A DNA stretch of 64,000 nucleotides from Solimonas terrae. Its GTDB lineage: Bacteria; Pseudomonadota; Gammaproteobacteria; Nevskiales; Nevskiaceae. Of the stretch, positions 26,690 to 35,147 are shown piece by piece (within the stretch, counting starts at the first letter, position 1; the number at the start of each line of letters is the position of its first letter). The stretch is taken from assembly GCF_011067135.1 (NCBI RefSeq), contig NZ_JAAMOW010000011.1, positions 62,001 through 126,000 of the forward strand. The letters are read 5' to 3'. The position numbers were made by a program, and so were the translations under genes. The notes beneath the pieces are model-generated. The model was given only the letters and a program-made list of their open reading frames with translations. It made no database searches and had not been told where the DNA came from.

Positions 26690-28933
26690 ATGTATTCCCT
26701 TCCCCTCTTCGTCACCTGCTCGCGCGGCGTCGAACCGCTGCTGGTCGCCGAGCTCGCCGCGCTCGGCGTCGGCGAGGCACGCGAGGCGCGTGGCGGCGTG
26801 GCCGGCAAGGCGACGCTGGAGACTGCGTATCGCGCCTGTCTGTGGTCGCGGCTCGCGAGCCGCGTGCTGCTGCCCCTGAAGACCTTCGAGCTGGGTGACG
26901 CGCAGGCGATCTACGACGCAGCGCAAACCATCGACTGGCCGGACGTGTTCGCCGCCGGCAGCAGCTTCGCGATCGAAGTCGCCGGGCGCACGCCGGGCAT
27001 CGCCAACACGCACTTCGCCGGCCTCAAGCTCAAGGACGCGATCGTCGACGGCTTTCGCGCCGCGGGCTTCGAGCGGCCGAACGTCGATACCGAGCAGCCG
27101 GATATCCGCCTGCATCTGCACCTCGATCGTGAACAGGGCTCCCTGAGCCTCGATCTGGCCGGCGAGAGCCTGCACCGCCGCGGCTACCGCGCGCGCGGCG
27201 TCGAAGCACCGCTCAAGGAAAACCTCGCCTGCGCGATCCTCGTGCGCGCCGGCTGGCCGGAGGTGATGGCCAACGCCGACGCACCGCTGCTCGATCCGAT
27301 GTGCGGCTCCGGCACGCTGCTGATCGAGGGCGCATGGCTGGCCGCCGATGTCGCGCCCGGCATCCTGCGTTCGCGCTGGGGCTTCGAGGCCTGGCTCGAT
27401 CACAAGCCGGCGGTCTGGGCGCGGCTGGTCGAAGAAGCCGGACAACGACGCGCCGACGGCCTCGCCAAACTCGCGGCGCGCTTTCACGGCAGCGATCTGG
27501 AACCGCGCGCGATCACCGCCGCGCGCGCCAACGCCGAACGCGCCGGTCTGAACGGCAAGCTGATCCTCGGCATCGGCGACGCGATCGCCGCGCGGCCGCC
27601 GGTCGCGACGCCGGGTCTGGTGGTCACCAATCCGCCGTACGGCGAGCGGCTCGCCAACGATGCCGAGCTGGTCAAGCTGTATTCGCTGCTCGGCGTCTCG
27701 CTGAAGCAGCATTTCGGCGGCTGGCATTTCGGCTTCTTCACCGCGCGCGACGACCTGTCGCCACGGCTCGGCCTGCGCGCCGAGAAGATCTCGTCGCTGT
27801 ACAACGGCGCGATTCCCTGCAAGCTGCTGCGCTTCGAGATCGCCGCGGCGGCGCCTGCCGTCAACGGCGCAGCACCGGTCGTCGAGGCGGCCGACGATTT
27901 CGCCAACCGCCTGCGCAAGAATCTCAAGCATCTCGGCAAGTGGGCGAAGCGCGCCGGGGTCAACTGCTGGCGCGTCTACGACGCCGATCTGCCGGAGTAC
28001 GCGGTCGCGGTCGATCTTTACGAGACCGTCGACGGCGAACAGCACGCGCACGTCCAGGAGTATGCGGCGCCGAAGAGCGTCGATCCGCAGCGCGCCGAGA
28101 AGCGCCTGCGCGGCGCGCTGGCCGGCGTGCAGTCGGTGCTCGACATTGCGCCGGCGCGCCTGCACTACAAGCTGCGGCAGTCGCAGAAAGGCACGAGCCA
28201 GTACCAGCGCCAGAACGACAACGAACGCATGTACGTCATCGACGAACATGGCTGTCGCCTGTACGTGAATTTCGACGACTACCTCGACACCGGCGTGTTT
28301 CTCGATCACCGACCGATCCGCAAGCGCATCCAGTCCGAGGCCGCCGGCAAGCGCTTTCTGAACCTGTTCTGCTACACCGGCGCGGCCAGCGTGCATGCTG
28401 CACAGGGCGGCGCGGCAAGCACGCTGTCGCTGGACATGTCGAACACGTATCTGGAATGGGCACAGCGCAATCTGCTGCTCAACGATCACCACTCGAAACG
28501 CTTTGACCGGCCACCACCGCCCGGCCAGCGCCTGACGCAGCACAGCCTGGCGCGCGCCGACTGCGTGCTGTGGCTGGAAGAACGCGCGAAGCTGCCGACA
28601 CCACCGCAGTTCGACCTGATCTTCCTCGACCCGCCGACCTTCTCGAACTCGAAGAAGATGGAAGGCACGCTCGACGTCCAGCGCGATCACGGCCGCCTGA
28701 TCCGCGACACCATGGCGCTGCTGGCACCCGGCGGCACGCTGTATTTCTCGACCAACCGCCGCAGCTTCAAACTCGACACGCTGATCGAGGGCCAGTTCGA
28801 TGCGCGTGACATCACCGCACAGACGCTGGACGAGGATTTCAAACGACCACCACCTGCACATCGCTGCTGGTCGATCAGGCGGCATGCGGGAAAGCCGATG
28901 AGCCCGACCGCAGGGATCGTCGAGATCGACTGA
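26690..28933 (+). CDS. rlmL: Bifunctional 23S rRNA methyltransferase RlmKL
   Basis: The 747-residue fusion makes m2G2445 (N-terminal RlmL half, with THUMP domain about 50-160, LLDPMCGSGTLLIEGA and VVTNPPYGERL) and m7G2069 (C-terminal RlmK half, about 420-747, with GKRFLNLFCYTGAASVHAAQGGA and LIFLDPPTFSNSKKM) in 23S rRNA. The length and order match the fused gammaproteobacterial enzyme. The start at 26690 gives the canonical MYSLPLFVTCSRGVEPLLVAEL terminus. No terminator is obvious after it; a repeat-rich block follows. Confidence 0.96.
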   Translation: MYSLPLFVTCSRGVEPLLVAELAALGVGEAREARGGVAGKATLETAYRACLWSRLASRVLLPLKTFELGDAQAIYDAAQTIDWPDVFAAGSSFAIEVAGRTPGIANTHFAGLKLKDAIVDGFRAAGFERPNVDTEQPDIRLHLHLDREQGSLSLDLAGESLHRRGYRARGVEAPLKENLACAILVRAGWPEVMANADAPLLDPMCGSGTLLIEGAWLAADVAPGILRSRWGFEAWLDHKPAVWARLVEEAGQRRADGLAKLAARFHGSDLEPRAITAARANAERAGLNGKLILGIGDAIAARPPVATPGLVVTNPPYGERLANDAELVKLYSLLGVSLKQHFGGWHFGFFTARDDLSPRLGLRAEKISSLYNGAIPCKLLRFEIAAAAPAVNGAAPVVEAADDFANRLRKNLKHLGKWAKRAGVNCWRVYDADLPEYAVAVDLYETVDGEQHAHVQEYAAPKSVDPQRAEKRLRGALAGVQSVLDIAPARLHYKLRQSQKGTSQYQRQNDNERMYVIDEHGCRLYVNFDDYLDTGVFLDHRPIRKRIQSEAAGKRFLNLFCYTGAASVHAAQGGAASTLSLDMSNTYLEWAQRNLLLNDHHSKRFDRPPPPGQRLTQHSLARADCVLWLEERAKLPTPPQFDLIFLDPPTFSNSKKMEGTLDVQRDHGRLIRDTMALLAPGGTLYFSTNRRSFKLDTLIEGQFDARDITAQTLDEDFKRPPPAHRCWSIRRHAGKPMSPTAGIVEID

Positions 28934-28965
28934 GGGCTGCCGGTGCTTGCAGGCCAGTCGCTCGC

Positions 28966-29437
28966 GGCAGGCACCCCACCTCACCCAACCCTCTCCGCCC
29001 CGCTGGCGGAGAGGGCTCGATCGTCGGGCCGACTGGGGGTGGCAACGCGCCGGTCGATCGAGCGGCGCACCAGCAAGCCGACGGACCGGACCCGTCGCTA
29101 TCGCTGGGATCGTCGCAATCACGGGGATCGTCGGGATCGGCCGAGGGCCGTTTCTCCTTGCGGGCTTGTCGCGCGTGGCAGGCACCCCACCTCACCCAAG
29201 CCTCTCCGCTCCGCTGGCGGAGAGGGCTCGATCGTCGGGCCGACTGGGGGTGGCAACGCGCCGGTCGATCGAACGGCGCATCGGCAAGCCGACGGACCGG
29301 ACCCGCCGCTATCGCTGGGATCGTCGGGATCGACTGAGGGTCGTTTCTCCTTGCGGGCTTGTCGCGCGTGGCAGGCACCCCACCTCACCCAAGCCTCTCC
29401 GCCGGCGGAGAGGGCTCGACCGTCGGGCTGACGGGGT
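28966..29437 (+). repeat. Three tandem direct copies of a REP-containing unit
   Basis: Copies begin at 28966, 29177 and 29370 with GGCAGGCACCCCACCTCACC. Each holds a CCTCTCCGC...GCGGAGAGG hairpin (28989-29015, 29201-29225, 29394-29413) and continues with GGGCTCGAYCGTCGGGC. Unit lengths are 211 and 193 bases, and the third is truncated at about 29437. The copies are nearly identical, which implies recent duplication. Confidence 0.88.
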
Positions 29438-29479
29438 GGCAGGCACGCACTTCACCGGACCGAGGGCCGACGCCGGTGG

Positions 29480-29520
29480 CCCTCTCCGCCCGGGCGGAGA
29501 GGGTTGGGTGAGGTGGGGCG
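29480..29520 (-). repeat. Inverted copy of the REP-like unit
   Basis: An 11-bp CCCTCTCCGCC/GGCGGAGAGGG hairpin with a 2-base spacer is followed by TTGGGTGAGGTGGGGCG, the reverse complement of the lead sequence of the upstream three copies. The inverted placement is typical of BIME-like arrays. Confidence 0.8.
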
Positions 29521-29556
29521 GTGGCTGACTGCAGCCGGCAGCCGTCGCCTGCCTCC

Positions 29557-29577
29557 ACTCTCGACTCTCGACTCTCG
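29557..29577 (+). repeat. Heptanucleotide array 1, ACTCTCG x3
   Basis: Three perfect head-to-tail copies of the 7-mer ACTCTCG, with a partial fourth. Confidence 0.9.
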
Positions 29578-29606
29578 ACAACAAACCACAACGCATACCC
29601 CACCAG

Positions 29607-29662
29607 CCGCAGTCCGCAGTCCGCAGTCCGCAGTCCGCAGTCCGCAGTCCGCAGTCCGCAGT
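29607..29662 (+). repeat. Heptanucleotide array 2, CCGCAGT x8
   Basis: Eight perfect head-to-tail copies of the 7-mer CCGCAGT (56 bp). Confidence 0.95.
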
Positions 29663-29671
29663 CAGTAAACC

Positions 29672-29707
29672 CGGAAACTCGGAAACCGGAAACCGGAAAC
29701 CGGCAAG
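29672..29707 (+). repeat. Heptanucleotide array 3, CGGAAAC x4 plus a variant
   Basis: One copy of CGGAAAC, a one-base insertion, three perfect contiguous copies, then the variant CGGCAAG. Confidence 0.85.
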
Positions 29708-29724
29708 CAGTATCCGTGACCCAC

Positions 29725-29780
29725 GATGGGCGATGGGCGATGGGCGATGGGCGATGGGCGATGGGCGATGGGCGATGGGC
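29725..29780 (+). repeat. Heptanucleotide array 4, GATGGGC x8
   Basis: Eight perfect head-to-tail copies of the 7-mer GATGGGC (56 bp), the same copy number as array 2. Confidence 0.95.
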
Positions 29781-29820
29781 GACCGATGATCGCCAACCTG
29801 CCTCCTGCCGCCCGCAACCT

Positions 29821-29862
29821 GCGACTCGCCAGTCGCCATTCGCCACTCGCCAGTCGCGACCC
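29821..29862 (+). repeat. Heptanucleotide array 5, degenerate GCCANTC x6
   Basis: Six contiguous 7-mers: GCGACTC, GCCAGTC, GCCATTC, GCCACTC, GCCAGTC, GCGACCC. Period 7 is kept while units have diverged. Confidence 0.75.
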
Positions 29863-29873
29863 GCAAGCTGCGC

Positions 29874-29901
29874 CCCAGGACGCGCCACCCAGGACCCAGG
29901 A
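29874..29901 (+). repeat. Heptanucleotide array 6, CCCAGGA x3
   Basis: One copy of CCCAGGA, a 7-base interruption, then two perfect contiguous copies. Confidence 0.65.
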
Positions 29902-29985
29902 CCGTGATCCGCGACGCCCGGAGGAGCAGCGCCTTCAACAATCCGCCACAAGAACTTCACATCGCGTGTTTACGCTCGCGCGCCG

Positions 29986-31293
29986 ATGAATGCTCCTTTG
30001 CGAAGCGGTTCCGAGTCGCCTGCCGATCTGGCGCGTCTGCGACTCGATGTCGCGCCGCTTGCCCCCACCGCGACGGTGGACGCGGCGGCAGAAGCCTTCC
30101 TGGAAGCGGCGAATGCGCGCATGTTGTGCCTGCCGATCGTCGCCAACGGCCGCGCGGTCGGCACGATCAGTCGTCATACCCTGAACAACGTGTTCCTGCG
30201 GCGCTTCGGCCGCGAGCTGTACGGGACGCGATCGGTGACGACGCTGATGAACGCCGAGCCGATCCGCGTGTCGCTGAGCGCCCCGCTTGACGATGCGGCA
30301 CGCTTCGTCGCCGCCCGGCTCGGCGCACCGATCACCGAAGACTTCGTGCTGGAAGACGACGGCCGCTATGCCGGCATGGGCGTCGCGGTCGACTTGCTGT
30401 CGGCACTGCAGCAGCGCGTCGACTCGGCGTTCACGGCGCTGAAGGCCTCGCAGGCGCAGCTCGTGCAATCGGAAAAAATGGCGTCGCTCGGCCAGATGGT
30501 TGCCGGCGTCGCGCACGAGATCAACACGCCGCTCGGTTACGTGCGCAACAACGTCGAGATGGTCGCGAGCCTGTTCGAGGACGGCGTGCAGACCCTGGGC
30601 GAGCACCACAAGCTGCTCGACATGCTGACGGCCGACGATCTCGACGAAGCGGCGCTCGCGAAGCAGATCGCACGTTGCAGCGATCTCGGCGCCTCGCTCG
30701 CCGACCCGGAACTGCTGGCCGATACGCGTGCGCTGCTGCGCGACACCCTGCACGGCGTCGACACGATCAAGGATCTGGTCGTCAACCTGCGCAACTTCTC
30801 GCGGCTCGACCAGTCGCGCGTCGCCGAAGTCTCGATCAACGACTGCATCGACCAGACCCTGGTGATCGCCCACAACGCGATCAAGCACCGCCTCGAGATC
30901 ATCAAGCGCTACGGCGAGAACCTGCCGGCGGTGCGCTGCTCGCCGTCGCAGATCAACCAGGTGCTGCTCAATCTGATCACCAACGCCGGTCAGGCGGTCG
31001 GCGAAGACGGCGGCAAGCTGTTGCTGAAGACCGAGGCCGACGCGGACTGGCTGCGCATCCACATCCAGGACAACGGCCGCGGCATCGCGGCGGAACATCT
31101 GGCGAAGATCTTCGATCCTTTCTTCACGACCAAGCCGGTCGGCCAGGGCACCGGCCTGGGCCTGTCGATCTCGCAGCAGATCGTGCAGGCGCACGGCGGC
31201 ACGATTCACGTCGTCTCCGAACTGCAGCGCGGCACCAAGTTCGTCATTTCGCTGCCGCTGCGCGCGGCATCCGAATCCGCCCTCGCCGCCTGA
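29986..31293 (+). CDS. Sensor histidine kinase with N-terminal CBS pair
   Basis: The 435-residue protein lacks membrane segments. Residues 15-145 look like a CBS pair (MLCLPIVANGRAVGTISRHTL and APITEDFVLEDDGRYAGMG). A coiled linker leads to the dimerisation domain with phosphoacceptor His 177 in GVAHEINTPLG, and an HATPase domain (NLITNAGQAV, IQDNGRGI, GTGLGLSI). CBS pairs often bind adenine nucleotides, so this cytosolic kinase may sense energy or nucleotide state; that is inference. The next gene, a double-receiver regulator, begins 11 bases later and is its likely partner. Confidence 0.87.
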   Translation: MNAPLRSGSESPADLARLRLDVAPLAPTATVDAAAEAFLEAANARMLCLPIVANGRAVGTISRHTLNNVFLRRFGRELYGTRSVTTLMNAEPIRVSLSAPLDDAARFVAARLGAPITEDFVLEDDGRYAGMGVAVDLLSALQQRVDSAFTALKASQAQLVQSEKMASLGQMVAGVAHEINTPLGYVRNNVEMVASLFEDGVQTLGEHHKLLDMLTADDLDEAALAKQIARCSDLGASLADPELLADTRALLRDTLHGVDTIKDLVVNLRNFSRLDQSRVAEVSINDCIDQTLVIAHNAIKHRLEIIKRYGENLPAVRCSPSQINQVLLNLITNAGQAVGEDGGKLLLKTEADADWLRIHIQDNGRGIAAEHLAKIFDPFFTTKPVGQGTGLGLSISQQIVQAHGGTIHVVSELQRGTKFVISLPLRAASESALAA

Positions 31294-31303
31294 AGGACGA
31301 AAC

Positions 31304-32251
31304 ATGAGCAAGCCGACCCTGCTGCTGATCGACGACGAGGAACGCATCCTGCGCTCGCTGGCGATGCTGTTCCGCGGCCAGTACGACCTGCTCGCCACCA
31401 CCGATCCGGGCGTGGCGCTGCGCGCCGTTACCGAGCAGCGCGTGCACGTCGTCGTCAGCGATCAGCGCATGCCGCAGATGCGCGGCGCCGAACTGCTCAA
31501 GCAGGTGCGTGCACGCTCGCCGCAGACCATGCGCATCCTGCTGACCGGCTACTCCGAACTCGATGCCGTGGTGGCGTCGGTCAACGAAGGCGAAATCTTC
31601 CGCTTCGTCAACAAACCCTGGGACGCCGCCGAACTGCGCGACACCGTCGCGCAGGCCACGAACATCTCCGCGTCGCTGTTCGCTGCCGGGCCGGCCGCGC
31701 CGCCGGAGCCGCTGCAGACCGAAACCGGGCAGTTCGTCGCACCGGAAGTCGCACGCCCGGAAACCATCCTGGTACTCGACGACGACGCCGAGATCTATCA
31801 CGCCGTGCAGGACATCGTCGGCACGTCGCAGCCGGTGATCTGGGCGCGTGACCTCGATCAGGCGCTCACCGCGCTGGAGCGCGAAGCCATCGGCGTCGTG
31901 GTCTCGGAGCTTGCGGTCGCCAATCACAGCGTCACCGGCCTGCTGAAAATGCTCAAGGCGGAACGGCCGGAGATCGTCACGATCGTGCTGACGCCATTCG
32001 CCGACGTCTCGGTGTTCATCGGCCTGATCAACCAGGGCCAGGTCTATCGCCTGTTGCCCAAGCCGCTGCGGCGCGGCGCGTTCAGCATGAGCCTCGCCAG
32101 CGCCCTGCGGCATCATCGCGTACTGCGCAGCGCACCGGCGCTGCGCGCCGCGCATGCCGTCGAGACCATCAAGGCCCCGGAGGAAGTCAGCGTGGCGACG
32201 CGCGTGATGGGCTTCCTCAGTCGCATGCGGCGGGCCGGCGCCGCCACCTGA
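31304..32251 (+). CDS. Response regulator with two receiver domains, no output domain
   Basis: The 315-residue protein has REC1 (residues 4-125) with the acidic pair Asp 10/11, phosphoacceptor Asp 53 in VVVSDQRMP and Lys in FVNKPWD. REC2 (about 152-270) has LVLDDDAEIY and LLPKPLRR, but Glu 202 replaces the phosphoacceptor Asp (VVVSELAV), so it may be locked in an active-like state. The C terminus (about 271-315) is short and helical with no recognised DNA-binding or enzyme domain. AAGGA precedes the ATG. It is cognate to the CBS-histidine kinase 11 bases upstream by position. Confidence 0.87.
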   Translation: MSKPTLLLIDDEERILRSLAMLFRGQYDLLATTDPGVALRAVTEQRVHVVVSDQRMPQMRGAELLKQVRARSPQTMRILLTGYSELDAVVASVNEGEIFRFVNKPWDAAELRDTVAQATNISASLFAAGPAAPPEPLQTETGQFVAPEVARPETILVLDDDAEIYHAVQDIVGTSQPVIWARDLDQALTALEREAIGVVVSELAVANHSVTGLLKMLKAERPEIVTIVLTPFADVSVFIGLINQGQVYRLLPKPLRRGAFSMSLASALRHHRVLRSAPALRAAHAVETIKAPEEVSVATRVMGFLSRMRRAGAAT

Positions 32252-32371
32252 AATCCACGCGCCGATCCGGCGATCGCATCCGCTGATCGGCTCTGCGATG
32301 GCAAGCATCGTGCAGGTGTCTAGGCTGAAGTCATCAACTTCCGCCGCAGGGATTCATTCCCGGGACCTTTC

Positions 32372-32728
32372 ATGCGCTACCTGCTTGCCCTCGCCGCCAT
32401 CGCCGCCTGTCCGGCCTACGCCGACACGCCGTCGACCAGCGTCAGCCCGCAACACCTGCAGCAGGCGGCGACGCTCGCGGGCGACTATCGGCAGTGTCTG
32501 CAGGACACGCTCGGCGACCGCTACATCAACGTCGGTTCGCGTGATCCGCTGCAGCTCGCGGCGGAAGTCGAGAAAAGCTGCGAAACCCGACTCACGCCGG
32601 TCAATCAGTATCTGTCGACCATGGGGTACACCCAGCCGGTCGTCACCCAGACGGTGGTCGAACTCAAGGCGATGGCCGATGGCGCCGCGATCGCCTACGT
32701 GCACCGCATGCCGCGCTATCGCTTCTGA
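32372..32728 (+). CDS. Small exported hypothetical protein, 118 aa
   Basis: The signal peptide MRYLLALAAIAACPAYA is followed by a soluble domain with two Cys (YRQCLQDTLGDRY and KSCETRLTPV) that could form a disulfide in the periplasm. I do not recognise the family. The last 13 bases overlap the end of the convergent KpsS-like gene (its stop at 32716), a tail-to-tail overlap. Confidence 0.65.
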   Translation: MRYLLALAAIAACPAYADTPSTSVSPQHLQQAATLAGDYRQCLQDTLGDRYINVGSRDPLQLAAEVEKSCETRLTPVNQYLSTMGYTQPVVTQTVVELKAMADGAAIAYVHRMPRYRF

Positions 32729-34179
32729 TACCTCGTCGCCGCCGGCTGCAGGCCCGCCGCTGCGGGCAACTCCGCAACGCAGGACCGCACCTCGAAAGCG
32801 GGCGTCGCGACGGCCACGCGCGGCCGTGCTGTTGCCGCAAGCGCCGCCTTCTCCGCCGCGGGGCGCTGCAACGGCGAACTCGCGCGCTTCAACAACTCGC
32901 CGATCCGTTCGGCCACCGCAAGCAGGCTGCGCTCGCTGAAGTCCTGACAGCTGCCGAAGGTCAGGAATTTCGAATGGACATAACGCAGGAATGCGCGGCG
33001 ACGCTCGCGATCGGCGGGGCGTGACAAGGCCCGCGCCAACACGTCCGGCAGCTCGTCCAGTCTTCGAACCGGCTCCACCAGCCCGGGCACCGTGTAGAAA
33101 TTCCGCCCCAGTGTCACCACGGGCTTGTCGTACAACAACGCCTCGAAGCCGACCGTCGAATTGACCGTGACCACCGCCGCCGCGTTCGCGAGCAACGCGG
33201 TGACGGGCGTGCGGGAACAGAAGCGTACCTGCGGATAGCGCTTCGGCAGATCGCGATAGCGGTTCTGCACCTGCGGAAATTCGCCGGGATGGAATTTGAC
33301 GACCAGCCGCAGCCGCGGATCGACCGCGGGCAATGCGGCGTCGAGCGCAGCCAGCAGGCGCTCCATGTCGTTGCCGACCAGCGGCGAGTGCAGGATCAGC
33401 TGCGAATCGTGGCGCACCTGGAACGGCAGCAGCACATAGTGCGGGGGCAGCGCAGCGGCCGGATCGGCGTTGTCCGCGCGGCGCATCGGCGCCAGGCTGC
33501 CGCCGCGCGCCTGGTACCAGAGCTTGAGCGAGCGCCGGATGCGCGTCGCGGTGTCGAGTCGGTACACGGGCGGCAGGCGCCCCTCCTTCACGCGCATCGG
33601 CCGTCCCGCCTTGTAGTGGGCGATTTCAAGATCGAGCGCGCGATCGAGCTGCCGATCCGGCGGCAGCTGCGCCGCACCGCGGGCCACGAGTTCGCTGATC
33701 GACGAGCGGAAATTGACGCCCTCGAGGTCGAGCTGCAGCGTGCCCGGAAAGTAGCCGTGCTCGCCGAAGATCACCGGGATGCCGCGGCGGCGCGCGAGAT
33801 AAGTGGCGAGCGCACCGCGCAGGTGCGACCCGTTCCAGAGCAGGACCGCATCGACCCGCCTGCGATCGACGAACTCGGACAGTTCCGCCAGCAGCCGCCG
33901 CGCCTTGGCCAGTGCCGGCTTCTCGCGCAGCGCAAGCTGCTTTTGGCCGACCGCGACGCGCAACTCGGCATCGCTGATCGGGTATTCACGATCCAGCGGC
34001 CGCGGATCGGCCGGAAACAGCGGCGCGTCGACGGCCTCGACATAGCGGCGGACGATCCCGCGCCGGGCGTAGTAGACACACTCGACCGTCGGCCCGAGAA
34101 AGCGGCGAATCTCGAGGAAGAAGGGCGTCCTGCGCAGCCCCGGCTCGACAAAGCCCAGTCTGATCGGCTTGCTGCTCAT
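32716..34179 (-). CDS. Capsule polysaccharide biosynthesis/export-like protein (KpsS/KpsC family)
   Basis: The 487-residue protein has features of the capsule polysaccharide family (PF05159): VLLWNGSHLRGALATYLARRRG, GIPVIFGEHGYFPGTLQLD, LPFQVRHDSQLILHSP, KFHPGE and VTVNSTVGFEALLYDKPVVTLG. These proteins include Kdo-transferases that build the lipid linker of group-2 capsules. No kps export genes are adjacent, so this is an orphan and the glycan target is unknown. The start at 34179 opens the conserved SKPIRLGFVEPG strand. The C-terminal 60 residues are Ala/Arg-rich and variable. Confidence 0.8.
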   Translation of the reverse strand: MSSKPIRLGFVEPGLRRTPFFLEIRRFLGPTVECVYYARRGIVRRYVEAVDAPLFPADPRPLDREYPISDAELRVAVGQKQLALREKPALAKARRLLAELSEFVDRRRVDAVLLWNGSHLRGALATYLARRRGIPVIFGEHGYFPGTLQLDLEGVNFRSSISELVARGAAQLPPDRQLDRALDLEIAHYKAGRPMRVKEGRLPPVYRLDTATRIRRSLKLWYQARGGSLAPMRRADNADPAAALPPHYVLLPFQVRHDSQLILHSPLVGNDMERLLAALDAALPAVDPRLRLVVKFHPGEFPQVQNRYRDLPKRYPQVRFCSRTPVTALLANAAAVVTVNSTVGFEALLYDKPVVTLGRNFYTVPGLVEPVRRLDELPDVLARALSRPADRERRRAFLRYVHSKFLTFGSCQDFSERSLLAVAERIGELLKRASSPLQRPAAEKAALAATARPRVAVATPAFEVRSCVAELPAAAGLQPAATRYQKR

Positions 34180-34451
34180 TCGCCGCAGAGTATCGGAGCG
34201 GCTTCTTAACGACAGATGAGCGATACGGCGGACGAAAGCGCGCGGTCGGCGGCACCGCGACGCGATCCGGCGATGCAGACGGGCCAGCCGATGTCGACGG
34301 ATCGCAGCATCGTCCGGCACCTCGCCATGCCGGCACGTCGGGACGCCGGGCACCGCGTCGATCCAGGCGCAATGCCCATCGGTCGGAAACCGGGGACTGC
34401 GTCGGTGGGAGGCTCTAAGATGCGCGGCAGGTTCACCGCAACGGAGCTGCC

Positions 34452-34856
34452 ATGATTCGCAAGACCCTCTTCGCCCTCGCCTGCGCCGGCGGTCTGCTGG
34501 GCTGCCTGCACGCCGCGGCGGCCGACCCGGCCCCGCAGCGTGCCGCCGCCGAGCCCGGCGAACAGACCTTCAAGTCGACGACGCTGTCGTCGGAAGCCTA
34601 CGAGCCGAAGACCACGCTGGAAGGAACGCCGCTGCCGAACTGCCAGATCAAGATCGGCGACGACTGGAGCGACACACCGGCGGCGACACTCGACGATTGC
34701 GCAAACCTGCTCGACCAGAAGTCACCCGCCGATCCGAAGCCGATGACGACGGCGTACTGGAACAATCTGTACCTGTCGGCGGACGACAAGAACATCTACC
34801 AGGCCTCGAAGGAAGAAACCGCGTGGGCGGTGCTGCGCGCGCGCGGCAAGCGCTGA
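34452..34856 (+). CDS. Exported hypothetical protein, 134 aa
   Basis: A signal peptide (MIRKTLFALACAGGLLGCLHAAAADP) is followed by a hydrophilic mature part with two Cys, in LPNCQIKIGDDW and LDDCANLLDQKSP. The LLGC in the signal could serve as a lipobox, but the residue after Cys and the AAA-D stretch also suit ordinary cleavage. No family is recognised. GGAG lies five bases before the ATG. It is divergent from the KpsS-like gene across a 272-base gap. Confidence 0.6.
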   Translation: MIRKTLFALACAGGLLGCLHAAAADPAPQRAAAEPGEQTFKSTTLSSEAYEPKTTLEGTPLPNCQIKIGDDWSDTPAATLDDCANLLDQKSPADPKPMTTAYWNNLYLSADDKNIYQASKEETAWAVLRARGKR

Positions 34857-35147
34857 ACCGCCGGCCGCGCCAGCCTCTTCCACAATCCACAGAGGGAATC
34901 GGCGCATTTCTGCCTCTCGCACCGGTGGGTGAGAGCCGGCGTGAGGGCCGCGTGCAGTGCGGAACCGTCGCCTCCGCGTTCGCGGCTTGCGCCGCTCCTC
35001 CGGAAAGAATCCCGCCCGGGTGCGGCTGTCCAGCACTGAATCGCCGGTTGCGCCGCCCTGTCCCGCGGCAGAGGGATACAGCGCGTTTCTCCCTCTCCCA
35101 CTGGTGGGAGAGGGCTGGGGTGCGGGCCGCGCGAAGCGCGGAATGCG
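34857..35147. repeat. Intergenic region with two REP-like hairpins
   Basis: No gene. At 35090-35113 an 11-bp CCCTCTCCCAC/GTGGGAGAGGG palindrome follows TTTCT and is followed by GCTGGGGTGCGGG, the pattern of common proteobacterial REP elements. A degenerate relative with the same order lies at 34912-34938. They differ in detail from the REP copies near 29.0 kb but share the CCTCTC core. Confidence 0.7.

Larger units (their letters stand above)
28934..29985. other. 1,052-bp non-coding repeat block
   Basis: No credible gene lies here. The left half carries three direct copies of a REP-like unit and one inverted copy; the right half (29557-29901) carries six different short tandem arrays, all with a 7-base period. 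It separates rlmL from the histidine kinase gene. Open frames across it have repetitive, non-natural amino-acid patterns and no family resemblance. Confidence 0.8.

Noticed and set aside
25238-29185. Minus-strand open frame of about 1,300 codons
   Set aside because: It runs antisense through the cyclase-like gene, rlmL and the repeat block and has no recognisable domain.
28966-29520. Possible CRISPR array
   Set aside because: Repeats are about 200 bases apart, contain long hairpins and lack regular unique spacers or cas genes.
29521-29907. Open frame across the heptamer arrays
   Set aside because: Its protein is only the translation of 7-bp repeats, with no start signal or relative; repeat periodicity not divisible by three argues against coding selection.
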